A stretch of DNA of 64,000 nucleotides from Anagrus nilaparvatae (Eukaryota; Arthropoda; Insecta; Hymenoptera; Mymaridae). Position numbers and translations under genes: made by a program. Shown piece by piece: positions 48,296-61,172 of the stretch. The stretch covers positions 22,260,501 through 22,324,500 of the forward strand of contig JAKSXM010000007.1 in NCBI GenBank assembly GCA_022575985.1, given 5' to 3'. The notes beneath the pieces are model-generated. The model saw only the letters and a program-made list of their open reading frames with translations, was not told the DNA's origin and ran no database searches. Each line of letters starts with the position of its first letter. The stretch's first letter is position 1.

Positions 48296-50509
48296 ATGGT
48301 GCTTACAATATTTTTCACTTACCTAGGCATAGAACGAGTGCAGAAAATTCTTTACGTACGAGTTTTACGCCCAGGAGGGCAAAAAAATATATTATAATAT
48401 TTATGTTCAATTTCGCTGTGTTCAAAAAATGTTGTGCTCAAAACTAATATCAAAATTATAGCTTGATGTAAAATCCAAATTTATTATTAGATACAATTTG
48501 AATTAAAAAAAAAAAAAATAGAAAACAAATTTCCAGTGGACCAATTTTGAATAGCGATTGAACAAATAAAATTAATGAAGATAACAAATTAAAAAAGAGC
48601 AATCACAAAGTCAATTATTGAAGTTAAAAGTAAAAATAAAATATTCAAAATATTTAAAAAAAATTTCTTTTTTATCGTGCAAATAGTTTAAAATTTTAAA
48701 TTATCGCTAAAATACTTCTCTGAAATTCATTTAATCACAAATACTTATAAAATACAAACGGACTACTTTTTTTAATTTCAAATACCAATAGCAATAAATA
48801 CTGCGCAGATGCGAAATACTGGTATAATAATTTATATTTTTAACATAAATAAAAAACAAAACAAAGCAATCTCCTAAGGAAAAAAAAATAAAAAAAAAAA
48901 TAGATTTTTTTTATTCCATTTATAAAGTACCTTCGCAAAGGTTCGCATATTTTCGCTTTCCATCGGGCACGCGAGAACCACGCGCATCAAGGTCGGGGCC
49001 ATCCGCAATTGCAAATATTACATGTATACCAAGAGGAATAAGATCACGTTTTTTCACATATACATGCAAACATGCTACTAAAAATATTGGACGTGCGTAC
49101 GTATGTATCCTCCTTCCTCAGCATCCTTTTTCAAATATTCTCATGAGACCAAATGCAATAAGAACACACATATATATATATCTTGTACCATATATTACAA
49201 CATGAACATACAAATACTAAAAGGAGGATGTTCGTATTTAACATTAAAAAAGCACAAATACATAATTCAAGCACGAAAGCACGCTTGGGTTACATACTTA
49301 CTATCATAATTATGATAAGATACAATACAACAACAAAAATTTTATTCCCTCGGGGCAAGACAGAGAAGAACTTATTTGTATGTAGTGGATATACAATACT
49401 ACTTAGTTACTTCTTTTTCTCATCATCATCTCTTCTTTTTGCAAAAAAAAAAAAAATTAAAAAGAAAAAAGAAATAAAAGAAGATTAAAAGAAATCGCTG
49501 GAGAACAAGAAGCGAAGAAGATTCAAAAGATATACATAAGATATATAATATACCATAAAGATTACAAAGCTGAGTCCAGAACTAATCGTCGAAAAAAAAA
49601 ATGTTGCTGAATTATTCTCAATATTATATATAAAGCACCTGCTCAATTCTATGTATGTGTACTAACACAATAATAAATTAATACACATTTAACTTTTAAA
49701 ACTGATTTCTATCCAAATTTTCACACACTTACTTTTTAAACAATCTCACGAATGCAAGTCTCACAGCTTATGTTTGTTGTAGTATTTTTTGATCATTAAG
49801 GGTTCTGAATGGTCAAGTAAGTTTTTTTTTTTTTTTTTTTGCTTAATAATCTCGTATTTTTTATCAAAATCCCACGGCTTAATATATATATGCACGTTTA
49901 TAAATCAAAATTTTTTAAATTATCATATTTATAAATTAACGTTGTATTAAAATAATAGCTAATATACAACCCCTAAAGGTTTCAAATATATAATTTTCTT
50001 ATTTAGATAAAATCTTTTGATAACAAGCACTGTATATAATAGTATGTATTAATTATTAAATTAAATTTTATTTTATTATAAAAATATAGCTTTAAAAAAT
50101 GTCTTGATTTATATATTTTTTTTTTTATAAAAGCCTTTAAAGCCTTAGGAAAGGCTTATTTCGGCTATACTTAGCTATATATACATTTAATACATATTGT
50201 TTTAATGTTGTTTTACATTTGGGTTTGATAGTTTTATACTGGTGTTTGTTTAAAATATGACTATTATTTTTTTGTAAATAATTTATTAGTAAATTTAGCA
50301 AGTAAATTTAGCTTTTAAAAAAGAAAATTGCTATTTTGATTCAATTATTTTTATTAACTTAGATTATCACTATTGAATATAAATAATGATTTTTCACTTG
50401 ATGATTTTTCAATAAATTTTAGCTTTTTTCAATGATTTTTAAACTTTGGATTCAAAAAACTTTAAGACTTTCTTAAATAAAAGTTTTGATTTAGCATTTA
50501 AAATAACTG
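48296..50509. other. Intergenic DNA with one GC-richer patch
   Basis: A patch at about 48930-49015 (GGCACGCGAGAACCACGCGC, CAAGGTCGGGGCCATCCGCA) stands out from the AT-rich background but carries no long ORF; it might be a promoter or untranslated exon. The ORFs at 49103-49309 and 49183-49488 end in lysine or low-complexity runs and are not called. Confidence 0.4.
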
Positions 50510-51340
50510 GTAGGACTCCCAAGAGAGGGAAAAAATCCTTCTCTTATAACCCTCCATGGGGATGTCTTTAGTAAGCAAGGGGATGAGTTTTACAAATAAA
50601 TGGAATATTGTATATTTTGGGCTACAAATATCACCTTGTAGGTACTTTGTAGGTACTTTGGTACGCTTTTACTTACAATCTCTACGAAACGAGATAACCC
50701 CTAATGTGGAGTAAATTTTCAGATATATCTTAAAGAAATATAAGACGTTCCTAAACGCTAAAAAGCTCTTCGTTGAAATTGAGAATAATTATAAGGACTC
50801 TCAAAAGAGGAAAAAATCAAATATGCATGAAGTTGCCCTGATAACTCTCCCTGGGGGTGTCTGTAGTAAGGAAGGGGGTCAATTTTACAACTAAATGAAA
50901 GATTCAATATTTAGGGCTGAATAAATCACCTGGTAAGTAATTTGAACTCTTTTTATTTCCAGGGTCCGTTTTTAAATACAAATCCCACGAATTGAAATAT
51001 CATGCCCTTTTAGGGGGTTAAAATTTGACCAAGTGAATCAACTTTAAGTATCAAAGAAAAACTGAGTACGTTGGGCTAAAAATCTATCACTTTTTTCATT
51101 TTCATAGTCAATTTTTATCTAAAACCCTTAGAAATAGGAATATTAACCCTTCAATAAGGGTAAATTTTATAAAAAATGAATTGAATGAATCGAAATTCAT
51201 AAAGTTGAGATTTTTAGTCCATAATTTAAAGTTTGAAAATTTAACCCACTTTAGGGGTTGATATCTCATTTTGAAGGGGTTGTAGATAAGAGCCGACTCC
51301 GGTAATGAAAAAAGTGACCTAAATTACCTACTAGAAAAAA
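50510..51340. repeat. Composite repeat: direct units ~283 bp apart plus an inverted pair
   Basis: The GGACTC(C/T)CAA(G/A)AGAGG block, then AACCCTCC..GGGG(A/G)TGTCT.TAGTAA, occurs at about 50514-50580 and again at about 50797-50875. Further right, CACTTTTTTCATT...ATCTA(A/C)AACCC at about 51089-51130 is inverted at about 51285-51325. This is the same style as the fold-back families, but termini are not found. Confidence 0.5.
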
Positions 51341-51659
51341 ATCAAGTATCCCATGAACTGTTGGTTAAGTGTTCATAGGTTAATTCAATGGTTTCTCCTC
51401 AGGTTTTTTACATAAGATGATTTTTCACTCAATGATCTGATATAAGTGTTTTATTATAATATATTATATCAATGTTTTATTCCGAGCCGGCAAGAGTTGT
51501 CGATAGTCGACCGTAGAACACAATGGTTCAAACCAAACTCTTAATTCATATCGCAGAATAATATTTTATCATATTTAAAATTTTTATTAAATATTCAGTA
51601 AAGAATGTTCTGTTAAACTAATTGTATAAGGATTAATTTAATTTAGAATTTTACAATTC

Positions 51660-51960
51660 TAATAATACGTTTTGCTTTAGAGGAGCAAGGTATCAAACTC
51701 CTTAAATCTGTCACAAACCTTGGTATATTCTTTAATTCGGATATGAAATTGAATATCCACATTAACCACGTTGTTAAAACTGTAAACTATTCCGAATACA
51801 GGTTAAGATATTTCAAAAATTTATCTTCAAAAACCTACGCAGGTAATCGGTTTCTGCTCTAATTTTTCTGTTACTGGATCATTGCATGATATTTTCTATT
51901 GGTAATCTCCCTGCATATTGTGATATTTGATCATGCATGTAATTCAACAAAAAAAAAGCT
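51660..51960 (+). pseudogene. LINE ORF2 C-terminal scrap
   Basis: The frame reads EQGIKLLKSVTNLGIFFNSD followed by MKLNIHINHVVKTVNYSEYR and LRYFKNLSS. This is the usual segment after the RT palm in CR1/Jockey LINEs (NLGV-FDS-LSW--HI--V---V-YSL--LR). A decayed SALIFLLLDHC-like continuation follows near 51855-51890. No other part of the element is nearby. Confidence 0.65.
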
Positions 51961-53558
51961 TAAAATTTAATGCATGACCTGACGTTGTATTTCTCAATTT
52001 TTAGAGCATCATTTTTAAAAAAGAGCATTATTTTTTAACTAACATTTAAAATTTACTTTAACTAACTTTAAAATAAGGATTTAAATTTATAAATGTGAAA
52101 GAATTTTTGGAAACTAAGGTTTAATTATTATTTTTTTTAATATTAGAATAAATTAATTCAATAAAAAAGCTCATTCAATAAATAATATTAATGGATTTTG
52201 TTCACGAGCTATGCTTTGAATGGCTGTTCTTAAGTTAATTATCGATAACACATAAATAAGGAGGTGGGAGGTTATTGTCACACTCGTTAATAAAAAAATG
52301 AATTATATTAGTGAATCGACACTTACTGGGCAAAATCTGACTAAAAATTCGAATTTCTCCTCATATTTTACATCGAAAAGCTCTTATTTTTTTTTTTTAA
52401 TTTTTGCGAGGTCTTTTTTACTTTCAAAAATGGTGGCTGAGGAGAGCCACTTTACCAAAAAACTTTAAAACAGCATAACACCCTTAAAAATTTATAGAAA
52501 ACCTTCAACATTGCGGAATCATCTATTATTAAGCTGTTTTATCGAGAAAAAAATAAAATTTTTTGTATTTGAGACCTCGCGTATTGCCCTTTCTGAACTC
52601 TAAAAAATTGCATGTCTTTTGTTAATTTTTCTGTTTATTTAACAATTTTCATGAGAAAATATACAAACTTTTGCTTTAGCGCCTCCCTGAGATACTTTTC
52701 CAAATCCATCACTGCTCTTGCAAGTGTTAAAATCAGCTGCTCTTGGCAAATATTCTGGCTCAAAATGAAGGATATTTGCGTCTGAGGCAGTAGTTAGGTT
52801 CATAGCCTAACCTAAGGTATGAAATTAAACAAAGCACAATTTAAGGTCAGTTACACTTTGAGAACAGTGCACAAAGTTAAGTATTAAATAATGTACATGG
52901 TCTCGTGAATTTGCAAAGGCGAGATTTGGCGTCGGAATGCTTAGGCAGCTAAATTAAAAAATAAGCATAAATTTATATAATATAAATTTTATATTTATCA
53001 GTGTACTAGGTCAATAACCTATTTTAATAATATCAAGTAAACATTGTTATGCGCTACATAATTTTATATTTTTATATTTACATTATAAAGTAAAAAAAAA
53101 AATTCTATTTTTCTCCTACATTATTTATTTTTAATTTATTTTTTTTTTTCTATACTTAGTATAAAGTTTTTATAAAATAATATTGACCAAAAATTGTTGA
53201 ACCATATAATTTATTTGATCTTGATTTCGTGCGAAAAAAAAGGGATGAACTATAAGATTCCAAAATAAGAAAGAAAAAAAAAATCTTAACTTAAATTTAG
53301 CCATGATTCCTCTCAATTATTGACATTTTTTTCTTCTTCGCCTTTATTTTTTATTCTTTCTTTACTTTATTTTAAATTACTAAATTTTTTTATATTTGAA
53401 ACAGTTATTATCTTTTTTTTTTAATTTAATTATTTGAGAAAAAATTAAAAATAAATATGTATCTTATTTTTTTTGTGTTTTTAATTTTAAATAAGTATTT
53501 ATGATTTTATTTAACTACGGATTAAATTCTTGATATTTCTGTAAATTATCCTGAACAG
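51961..53558. other. Intergenic or intronic DNA, no gene seen
   Basis: Mostly AT-rich. A less AT-rich zone runs from about 52400 to 52960 with a facing pair GCGAGGTCT (about 52406) and AGACCTCGCG (about 52562), possibly a small decayed MITE. No ORF. Confidence 0.4.
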
Positions 53559-53683
53559 AAATCAAAACGAGTTCATAATGCGGTGCTTCTTAGGACCAGT
53601 CAAAGGCAAGACTCGAGATCAGTCTGGGTCAAGGGAGTCTCGTGTGGCGGCCCAGTTTACTGATGGTCTCTTTTGTACTAAAC
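53559..53683 (+). CDS. Candidate isolated coding exon, unidentified
   Basis: A roughly 50% GC island in DNA of roughly 20% GC. An acceptor-like CTGAACAG ends at 53558. An ATG at 53578 opens 35 codons rich in R, G, S, T and Q (MRCFLGPVKGKTRDQSGSRE, then SRVAAQFTDGLFCTK). AAAC|GTAGGT at 53684 could be a donor (phase 1). The composition is unlike AT-background ORFs. If real it would be an early exon of a gene whose remaining exons lie far away, perhaps beyond the window. A decayed repeat remains possible. Confidence 0.35.
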
Positions 53684-53689
53684 GTAGGT

Positions 53690-56600
53690 TTAAAAATTTT
53701 CATTTTGTTTGTTTAATAGAATAAGAATATTTCGTAATTTTAAAATTTATATCATCAATATACGCATATTTATTATTTTAAATTAGTTTACAATATGGAA
53801 AATCTTGCCAGAAAACTGTACAAATAAAATGAATATTGCATGCCAGATCCACTGAGTGTTTTTATTTTTTTGCCCAAATAGATTTTTTATATCAAAATTT
53901 CTTTTTCTAAATTAAAGAGTTCTCATTTTGAGAGTTATTTTTGACACTGAGTATTTATATACCCTAATGTTCATATTTTTATTGTCTGTCAATTACATTC
54001 ATTTTAATGGAATATTCTGTTCAAAGTTTAATTTAAGTTTTTCTAATAAATAAAAATTTTGCTTTATTATTAAAATTAACATTTAAAATAATAGTATATT
54101 GAGTACCAAGGTATTTGGACATACTTTTTGGCAAAAACAATTTAAACTGATTTCAATCCTTTTTCAAAGACAATATCATAAATAATAAAACTAAAACAAA
54201 TACAAAAAATAATTTTTTTTTATAATGATTGATGTAAAAGTAAAAAAATCAATGATGCATGAATACATTTTTTTCCTTCATATTTTTATTTATACCTATA
54301 TATATTTTTGTGGTCTTTGAGAGAAGAAGATATGAGCAAAATTATTTTTCAAAGACGAATGCACAGTATTCGACAGTTTCATTTGAAAGATCGAGTTTCT
54401 TCTTCTTTTTCTTTTTTCTTTTCAGACTTTGCGTTTATTTATGTTTTTTTTTTCTTTCTACTTTTATTTAAGGTAACCAAGCTGAGGGTAGTGAATCGAA
54501 AAACGTAATTGCTATTTGTTTTTTTTATGTATCTTTTGGAATGAGGTTTCAAAAAAAAAAAAAAATTAAATATTGTATATATATTTTTTTTTTTAATGAT
54601 TTTTGAAAATACGGATGTACTTATAATTTTTTTTCTTTTGAATTTATATATATTTTTGAACAAAAAAAATAATTGCACGTTTTTAAATCAGTTAATAACG
54701 TTTATTCAGTTCTGTAATTATAAAAGTATTACTTTTAATTTTTAAAATATCTTTCTTTAAGTTACAAGCCATTAGTTTATGAGGTTTAATTTATGTTGCT
54801 GCTGATTTTACTCAGATGAACCAAAAAAAGACAGGTGCTAATTTTTGGCTATTTATTAATATTTTTTGAGCTATTAGTAAAAAAAAGTAATACTGAGATC
54901 TTTCTTATGGTTTTAAATGTTTTAGGAGTAATTTTTCAGCTTAAAAAATGTTGCAAGCTTGTAACTTGTTAAAATACATTCATATTAACGATTAAAGAAA
55001 ACGAAATTGTTTATTATCTTGAAAAATTGGAAGCTTAAATTAACTTTTTTCCAGAAAGATTTTTTTACTTCAAAAGCCTACTTCTTCTGAAATAATTAAG
55101 AATCCTGAAGAGGTTAAGCTAGGTCGACGAAACGTTGATTAAAAAATGATTTATTCAATATTCTATAACTGGACTTTATACTTGAAATTTTTAAAAAATT
55201 TTTATCATTATTACAATGCCCAAATTAAATTCGTATCTTCATAGATCCAATGTAAATGTACAAATTTCAAAAAAAGATAATGTATACGAATAAGTGAACA
55301 AAAAATTTGATATCTTACTTTTCGTCTAAAATCTTTTTTTCAGTTTTAAAAATCAAAGAAATCAAAAGAATCAGCAATTAAAATTGAAATTAAAAAAAAA
55401 AAAGTAAAAGAAAATGAATTTAAAAATAATTAAGTTCAATTAAAATAAAAATAAATAAAGTAAAATAAATCTTGTACAAATTAAGTAGAATAAAAAAGGC
55501 ATATATAAGCGCATTAATTTCAATGTCACATAATAATGATGATCAATTTATAAATACATAAATTAATACTTAAAAAAAAATAAAATGATGTTTAAGTGTA
55601 GTAGAGTGCATACGCAAAAAAAACATTTATAAAATACCTTATATTCTTTTTGAATGATGCTACCGCACAGGAAAAGAGAAAAATTTTTTATTTTTTGCCC
55701 TAAGGCAGAACAGGTTATAGGGCGTTTACACTTACTTTATTTTTTTTTACTCAATATACCCTTCTATGACTTCTCTCATTTTATATATTTTTATTGATAT
55801 TGCGAATATATGTACACATAAAAATGATTTCTTTTATTTTTTTTATGTATGTACATGTAATTTTAAATAAAACTTGTCTTTTTTTTTTTAATATTAAAAT
55901 TGTTTTTATACATTTGATGTTTTTTTTCTGATATATGTAAACATAAATATGATATTTATGAAAGAATCTCTTTCCTTCTTCCCGACTTTAAGCCCTATTT
56001 TACTGAAAAACCATAATGGAGACCTCATAAAGATCAAGTTTTTCCTACAGTATCAGCTGATTATCTTACCAGGTCAAGTTTGCTAATCTTTGGAATTTCA
56101 CCCCCTCCCCCTTCATGTATACGTTACCTTCCAGAATTTTTCCAATTCAAAAATAGTATTAAAAACTACTTTTCAGATTTAGATTGTCAATAATTATTTC
56201 AAATATGGTGAAGCTGTATTCATTACTATCGCATATCAGTATTGATTTATATTTATATTTTACTTTATTCAATTATCAATATTATATCTCAATTCATTTA
56301 TATTTAATCTATTAATTACTAATTTAATTATTTAAGTTTATATTGTTTAAACAGTATTATTATCACTAAATTTATATATGTTACGAGTACAGTCCGATCA
56401 CTGGATACCTAGGTCTATCCAGGTAAATCTCTGTATTGGATAAAGTTATATTCTTGATAATTTTTATCGTTATTGTTCTAAGTTTGTTTAATAAAAAATG
56501 TGAACAAGCAAACAAAAATCATTTTACCATATTATTTTATTATGTTATCAATCATAATTTTATAATCAAATAAGTTTTCTGATATAATATAATTAAAAAA

Positions 56601-56949
56601 AATACAAATTTATACTAAATTTTAGCTAACAATATTTATGGATTTATTCTTATTTATTTAGACAAGGAAAACTACTATGACATTTTAAGTTGGATTTAAG
56701 ACCACTTGTCTTGTACTTGCATTTATTAGTTTTGCAACCTTGTTTGCTATAATACTAAATATTTTGAATAGAAATATTTTCTGAATTATATAAACAAATA
56801 ATTCATAGTATGTATTATATAAATTATATATAAATATACATATATAATATAATGTATGTATATTTATATGTATTTATATTTGTTCATAGTATAAATTTAT
56901 TTATAAAGGTATTCCCATTGTTTACTAATACTCCAGTTAATTCGCAGGA
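53690..56949. other. Intergenic or intronic DNA, no gene recognised
   Basis: AT-rich. The ORFs at 54259-54678 on both strands are low complexity. A stem-loop motif GAAGAGGTTAAGCTAGGTCG followed by ACGAAACGTTG lies at about 55115-55145 (see findings). A C-rich block at 56098-56112 has no recognisable context. Confidence 0.4.
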
Positions 56950-57640
56950 GGGTGGTTAATTACTGGCTGTTATGAGCTTTGGTCTACTATAGATTTTTGG
57001 GTTATTGAATATGAATTTCGGAATCTTTTGTTGGAGAAATGGGCAGAAAACCCTTGAAGTTGCAAAAACTACTCCTAAAAAAGGGTATTGTATGTTTTCG
57101 CACATCAAGTGTCTAGATTTGGTATATATTAATGGGTCTTTTGAGTCGTTAATCAATAATTTCGGAGTTTTTTTTTAATAAAATAATTAATATTTGCTAT
57201 TTTCACACTTTCAGTATCCAGATTTGGTCCAAATGGGTTTTTGATGGCTGATCATGAATTTTAAGGTCCTATCTACTAAAAATTAACACTTCACCCTAAA
57301 ATTTTCAAAAACATAAAACACATCGAAAATAGCCCTTTTAGAGGTAGTTTTTGCTAGTTTTAGGGAAAAGTATCAATTTATAGTAAACAAGACCCCAAAA
57401 TTTGTGATCAGCGATCCAAAAAATCCACATGTGCCAAATTTGGACATTAAATTTCGAATGCATACATAAAAAATACCTCTTTTTGGGCGTTATTGCAAAT
57501 TTAAGGGTGTTCCAACTATTTCTCGCGGTAAGAAAAACCCTGATATCATCATCAGCACCCAAAAAACCTATGGTAGACCAAATCTCTCAGGTTATGAAGC
57601 TTGTTTTCACTTTATACCAATATTACCAATTTTTATACTA
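56950..57640. mobile_element. Shorter copy of the 22.6-23.95 kb fold-back family
   Basis: The same unit signature occurs in both orientations: GCAAAAACTACTCCTAAAAA at about 57062, and the inverse (CCCTTTTAGAGGTAGTTTTT at about 57331; CCTCTTTTTGGGCGTTATTG at about 57476). The outer ends face each other as TTTGGTCTACTATAGATTTT and its inverse (CCTATGGTAGACCAAA). Fewer ~140 bp units than the 22.6 kb copy. The ORFs at 56956-57156, 57338-57562 and 57429-57644 are by-products of the repeat. Confidence 0.65.
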
Positions 57641-58009
57641 CTAATTTTTGATTTCTTCATATCGATTAGCAATAAGAATTTATAAAATTACAAAAAATTT
57701 TCTTTTCCATAAAATTTTATTTGTAATCCTGACTTAAATTAAAATTTTGATTATAGTTAAATTGTTTGACAAGAAACCAAAAAATGTATATAACATTGCC
57801 AACTAATTACATTTTCTCTATCTCTTTTTGCCATATTTTAATCTATATAATCCTTACATTCAGAAATTTTTTAATGCATTCTACAAAAAAAAAAAAAAAT
57901 TTAATATCTTAAATTATTAACATCTTTTAGATTAGCTCAAATATAATTATAATTCCGCATATAAAATATAAATAATAAAATTTCATTAAAACTTTTTTGT
58001 ACGAATTTC

Positions 58010-58045
<36 letters not shown>

Positions 58046-60187
58046 TAAGGTATTAGTTTTTAGTATAATATAATTATACTTATTTCATACATCAAAATTA
58101 TCTTAATGAGTTAAAAGTTTCTATATATTATAGTTACTATATTCGTGTTAAAAAAAAAACTTATATAATAAATCATAAAAATTTTTCTAATTGAAAACTA
58201 TATTAATTATAAAAATATTTTTTTTTTTTTAATTTAAGCGAGAAAGTAAATATGAATTATATAAAATATTCTAAATTTTTTTAGATTACTTATGAGGATA
58301 TTTTGCTACTTTTTAATATAGAAAATGCAATAAAAAAGAAGTGAACCGAGAAAAAAAAACGAATTACTTGCGGTTTCAAAGTAGCATTATTGAAATTCTT
58401 AAAGAATAAATTCATTTTCATACCTTTAAGATTCTTCTTTAAATCTTTTATTATTAAAAGGGTGATAGCTATTGTAATTTCTATTTCATTTAATTAAATA
58501 TAAATATAAATTATTTGTAAAAATATGACCAAAGAAATGTAAGGTAACTCTTTTTTGTAATTAAGAAACATAATAAGGTTAAGGTTCTAATCTTAAATTA
58601 TTTACGAAAAATAAGTTTTTGGTTAAATTTATGCTTTTTAAATACCAAAATTACATTGGTATTCATCAAATCTTGGAACTAATGATGGGCTTATTCCTTA
58701 AATTGTAATTAGATACTTCCTGCGTAGCTGAAAAATTTTATACGATCTTTGATAAAATAATATACACTAAATCCCTCAGCTTCATCTTGGATGGTGACTT
58801 ATTTGTTAGGAGCAAAATATTGTTACTTTTTCTTTACACAGATTGTAGTATGTTACACATGGTTTAAAATAAAAATTATAAATAAATATTTACTATTACT
58901 ATTGTTGTAATCACCCAAAATTTACTATTTATGTATGAATAAAATATTATTTATTTGTTAGTGACCAGTACTGGGAAATAAATAGCCCAACGGCATCTTA
59001 CTGCAGATATTCTAGAGTTGCAGAGTTTTTTTAAAAATAATTCAGCTATTTCCATTTCGTCGCCTCATACTAGTCATTATAGCCTATATCTGTAGTATTT
59101 TCACCAGAAGCAAAAGACTAGATAAAATTTTTTCTTTATTGAATTTTTTTCTGCAATATGCAGGAAAAACAAAAAACCAGGGAAATATCAAAAGAAAATT
59201 TCTAGATTTTATTATCATAAACTTATTTTTTAAGAAATGTTAGCACAAGGACAAATATATGATCCTAGAAACATGACAAAAAATATTCATTGTAAATAGT
59301 AGTAGATTTTGCACTTCCGGGAGACAATTTGATGATTCCATGATAAATTTAGTTTTGATAACTTAGTAGATGAGCATGATTGTTTTAAGCAATACTGAGA
59401 AAATAACAGGGTGAGACTATATATTTCTACATTATAATTATAACGATTTTTTGCTACCGTGTCTTACCAGGTGACCATGTGCCCTAATGACAATTTGTAA
59501 TTTGATTTATATTAAAATTAACAGATCCAATAAAAATAGAACTCTAACAAATTTTATTTTTATTCATAGTTATAAAAGTTATAAATAACTAAAGGAAAAT
59601 TTCAAATTTAAAATAAAAGAAAAATTAACTATTCAATATTATTACTGATTTTATTTTCCATTTTAATTAACTTAACTATACCATATTAAATATTCTATAA
59701 ATACCTTACACTCAACTTTACATTTATTTTTAAAAAGTTCACTTTTGTCTTGTCGTTATAAAACATTTATTATAAAAGTATTATATAAAATATAATAAAT
59801 TATAATATGGATTGTTCTATAGATAGATTTAACAAAGTAAAATTAATTTATGTTTTTTTTTAAATTTTTAAAAATGTTTTTACATTTAATAATCATGAAA
59901 CATTTTGAACTGACGTAAAAATTTTTTTATTTGAATCAAATGGTTTTTATTTGGGTAAAATAGGAATCTATTTGATATTAATATAATCTATTTGACTCAA
60001 ATAGAAACTATTTAATTCGAATAAAAACTTTTTTGAAAACTGCTATGATGCTGACTTTAGTTTAAAAAAAAAATTGATGTGCTATCGCCTATGCAGGATA
60101 ATCAAGGTAAAAATACCTGATTTTTAACATAATAATTAGAATGCACGCTTTGATACTAAGTCTAAATTTGTGGCCCACAAAATTTTT
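57641..60187. other. Intergenic DNA with a TA microsatellite
   Basis: AT-rich. A (TA)n tract lies at about 58011-58040. No ORF, RNA gene or delimited repeat is supported. Confidence 0.5.
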
Positions 60188-60340
60188 AACATGGAATATA
60201 TTTATAGACAGGGAAGGCGTGTACTCCAAACATATAATTTAGGGGGGGGCGTCAAATGGACTTAGAATAATTTCGATTTAGGGACTTAAAATAATCTGGT
60301 TTTAGGGACTTAAAATAATTTTGGTTTAGGGACTTTCGAT

Positions 60341-61140
60341 TTTTTGTTCTTTTTTTCGGCATGGCTTTGTTACATGCTTTTTCCAGCAGTGTCATGATTT
60401 GCTTAACTAATATCTCTGCATCGTCGATATTTCCTTGCCTTATTGCTTTCCCAATGATAGCAGTCTCTCCTCTTTCAAGCATTTTCACCATTATTTCGCG
60501 GTTTATCCGCTTGATGTTCCATCCACAACATTTTTGTGCTTCGTCTTTTCGTGTCTGTCGCCACAAGTCATGCACCTAAAAAGAGATATATAAGTGGTCA
60601 TTCACTGAGAAGTCCTCCAGAACTTACCAATCTAAAATCCTAGCAGCTAAATCTTCTGTTGCAATGGATATATCCGGGCTGGTCTATCCGTAGCCAAGTC
60701 TTCGGAAAGTTGTAGTGTTACCTTCATTTAGCATCGCTAAGTTGAGCCTGGCAGACCGATGATCAGATCGATGTTTATCCTCTCTCTTGCATCCGTTTCG
60801 GGCATACCCCACTCTGGAGCACTTGCGTTGAAATCGCCTTCTATGACAATTTCGCCAGTTATGTACCTTACTGCATCTTCCAGACTGTTAAGTTTGGTCA
60901 GACTGTCCTATCTGGACTCTTTTGTTGTTAAGTATACGCTTATGTATGTAATACCTTGCGTCTTAATCCAGACAAAGCCTCTCCCGGAGCCATTCTCTTG
61001 TACAAGTCTCTTCCTTGGATTCACTATCCAAATAGCCGCTTTCCAGAGCTCATTCGAAAACCAGTTCTGGGAGCGTGATCCAGCCTACTGTTCACTTTTA
61101 AGGAGAAGGTCCGCTGACTATTCTCTAGCAAGTTAGAACA
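60341..61140 (-). pseudogene. R1-like LINE ORF2 N-terminal part (APE endonuclease), decayed
   Basis: Reading the reverse strand from about 61136: SQNWFSNELWKAAIWIVNPR, then GRGFVWIKTQGITYISVYLT. The catalytic EGDFNASAPEWGMPETDARE follows, then LNEGNTTTFRR, then ATEDLAARILDW and a VNDHLYI stretch in place of the usual SDHxxI. After a short gap, 60575-60340 gives the EN-RT linker (KRINREIMVKMLERGETAII, TLLEKACNKAMPKKR). The segment stops there: the reverse transcriptase is absent and the frame runs into HINE repeat units. Several stops interrupt it. Such endonucleases nick the target DNA to prime reverse transcription. Confidence 0.85.
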
Positions 61141-61172
61141 TCATATTTCCTGCTAAGGGGCTTATGTGCACA

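Noticed and set aside
51483..51535. GGTTCAAACC as a tRNA T-loop
   Set aside because: It is just a short palindrome (TGGTTCAAACCA), with no acceptor or anticodon stem around it.
52790..52825. TTAGGTT...CCTAACCTAA as insect telomeric (TTAGG)n
   Set aside because: Only one or two units are present in each orientation, as an inverted repeat rather than a tandem array.
54259..54678. Three overlapping 66-79 codon ORFs
   Set aside because: They are low-complexity F/L/K runs from poly(T)/poly(A) tracts.
60759..61136. 125-codon forward ORF as a gene
   Set aside because: It is the antisense shadow of the LINE endonuclease on the reverse strand, whose GDFNA motif is unmistakable.
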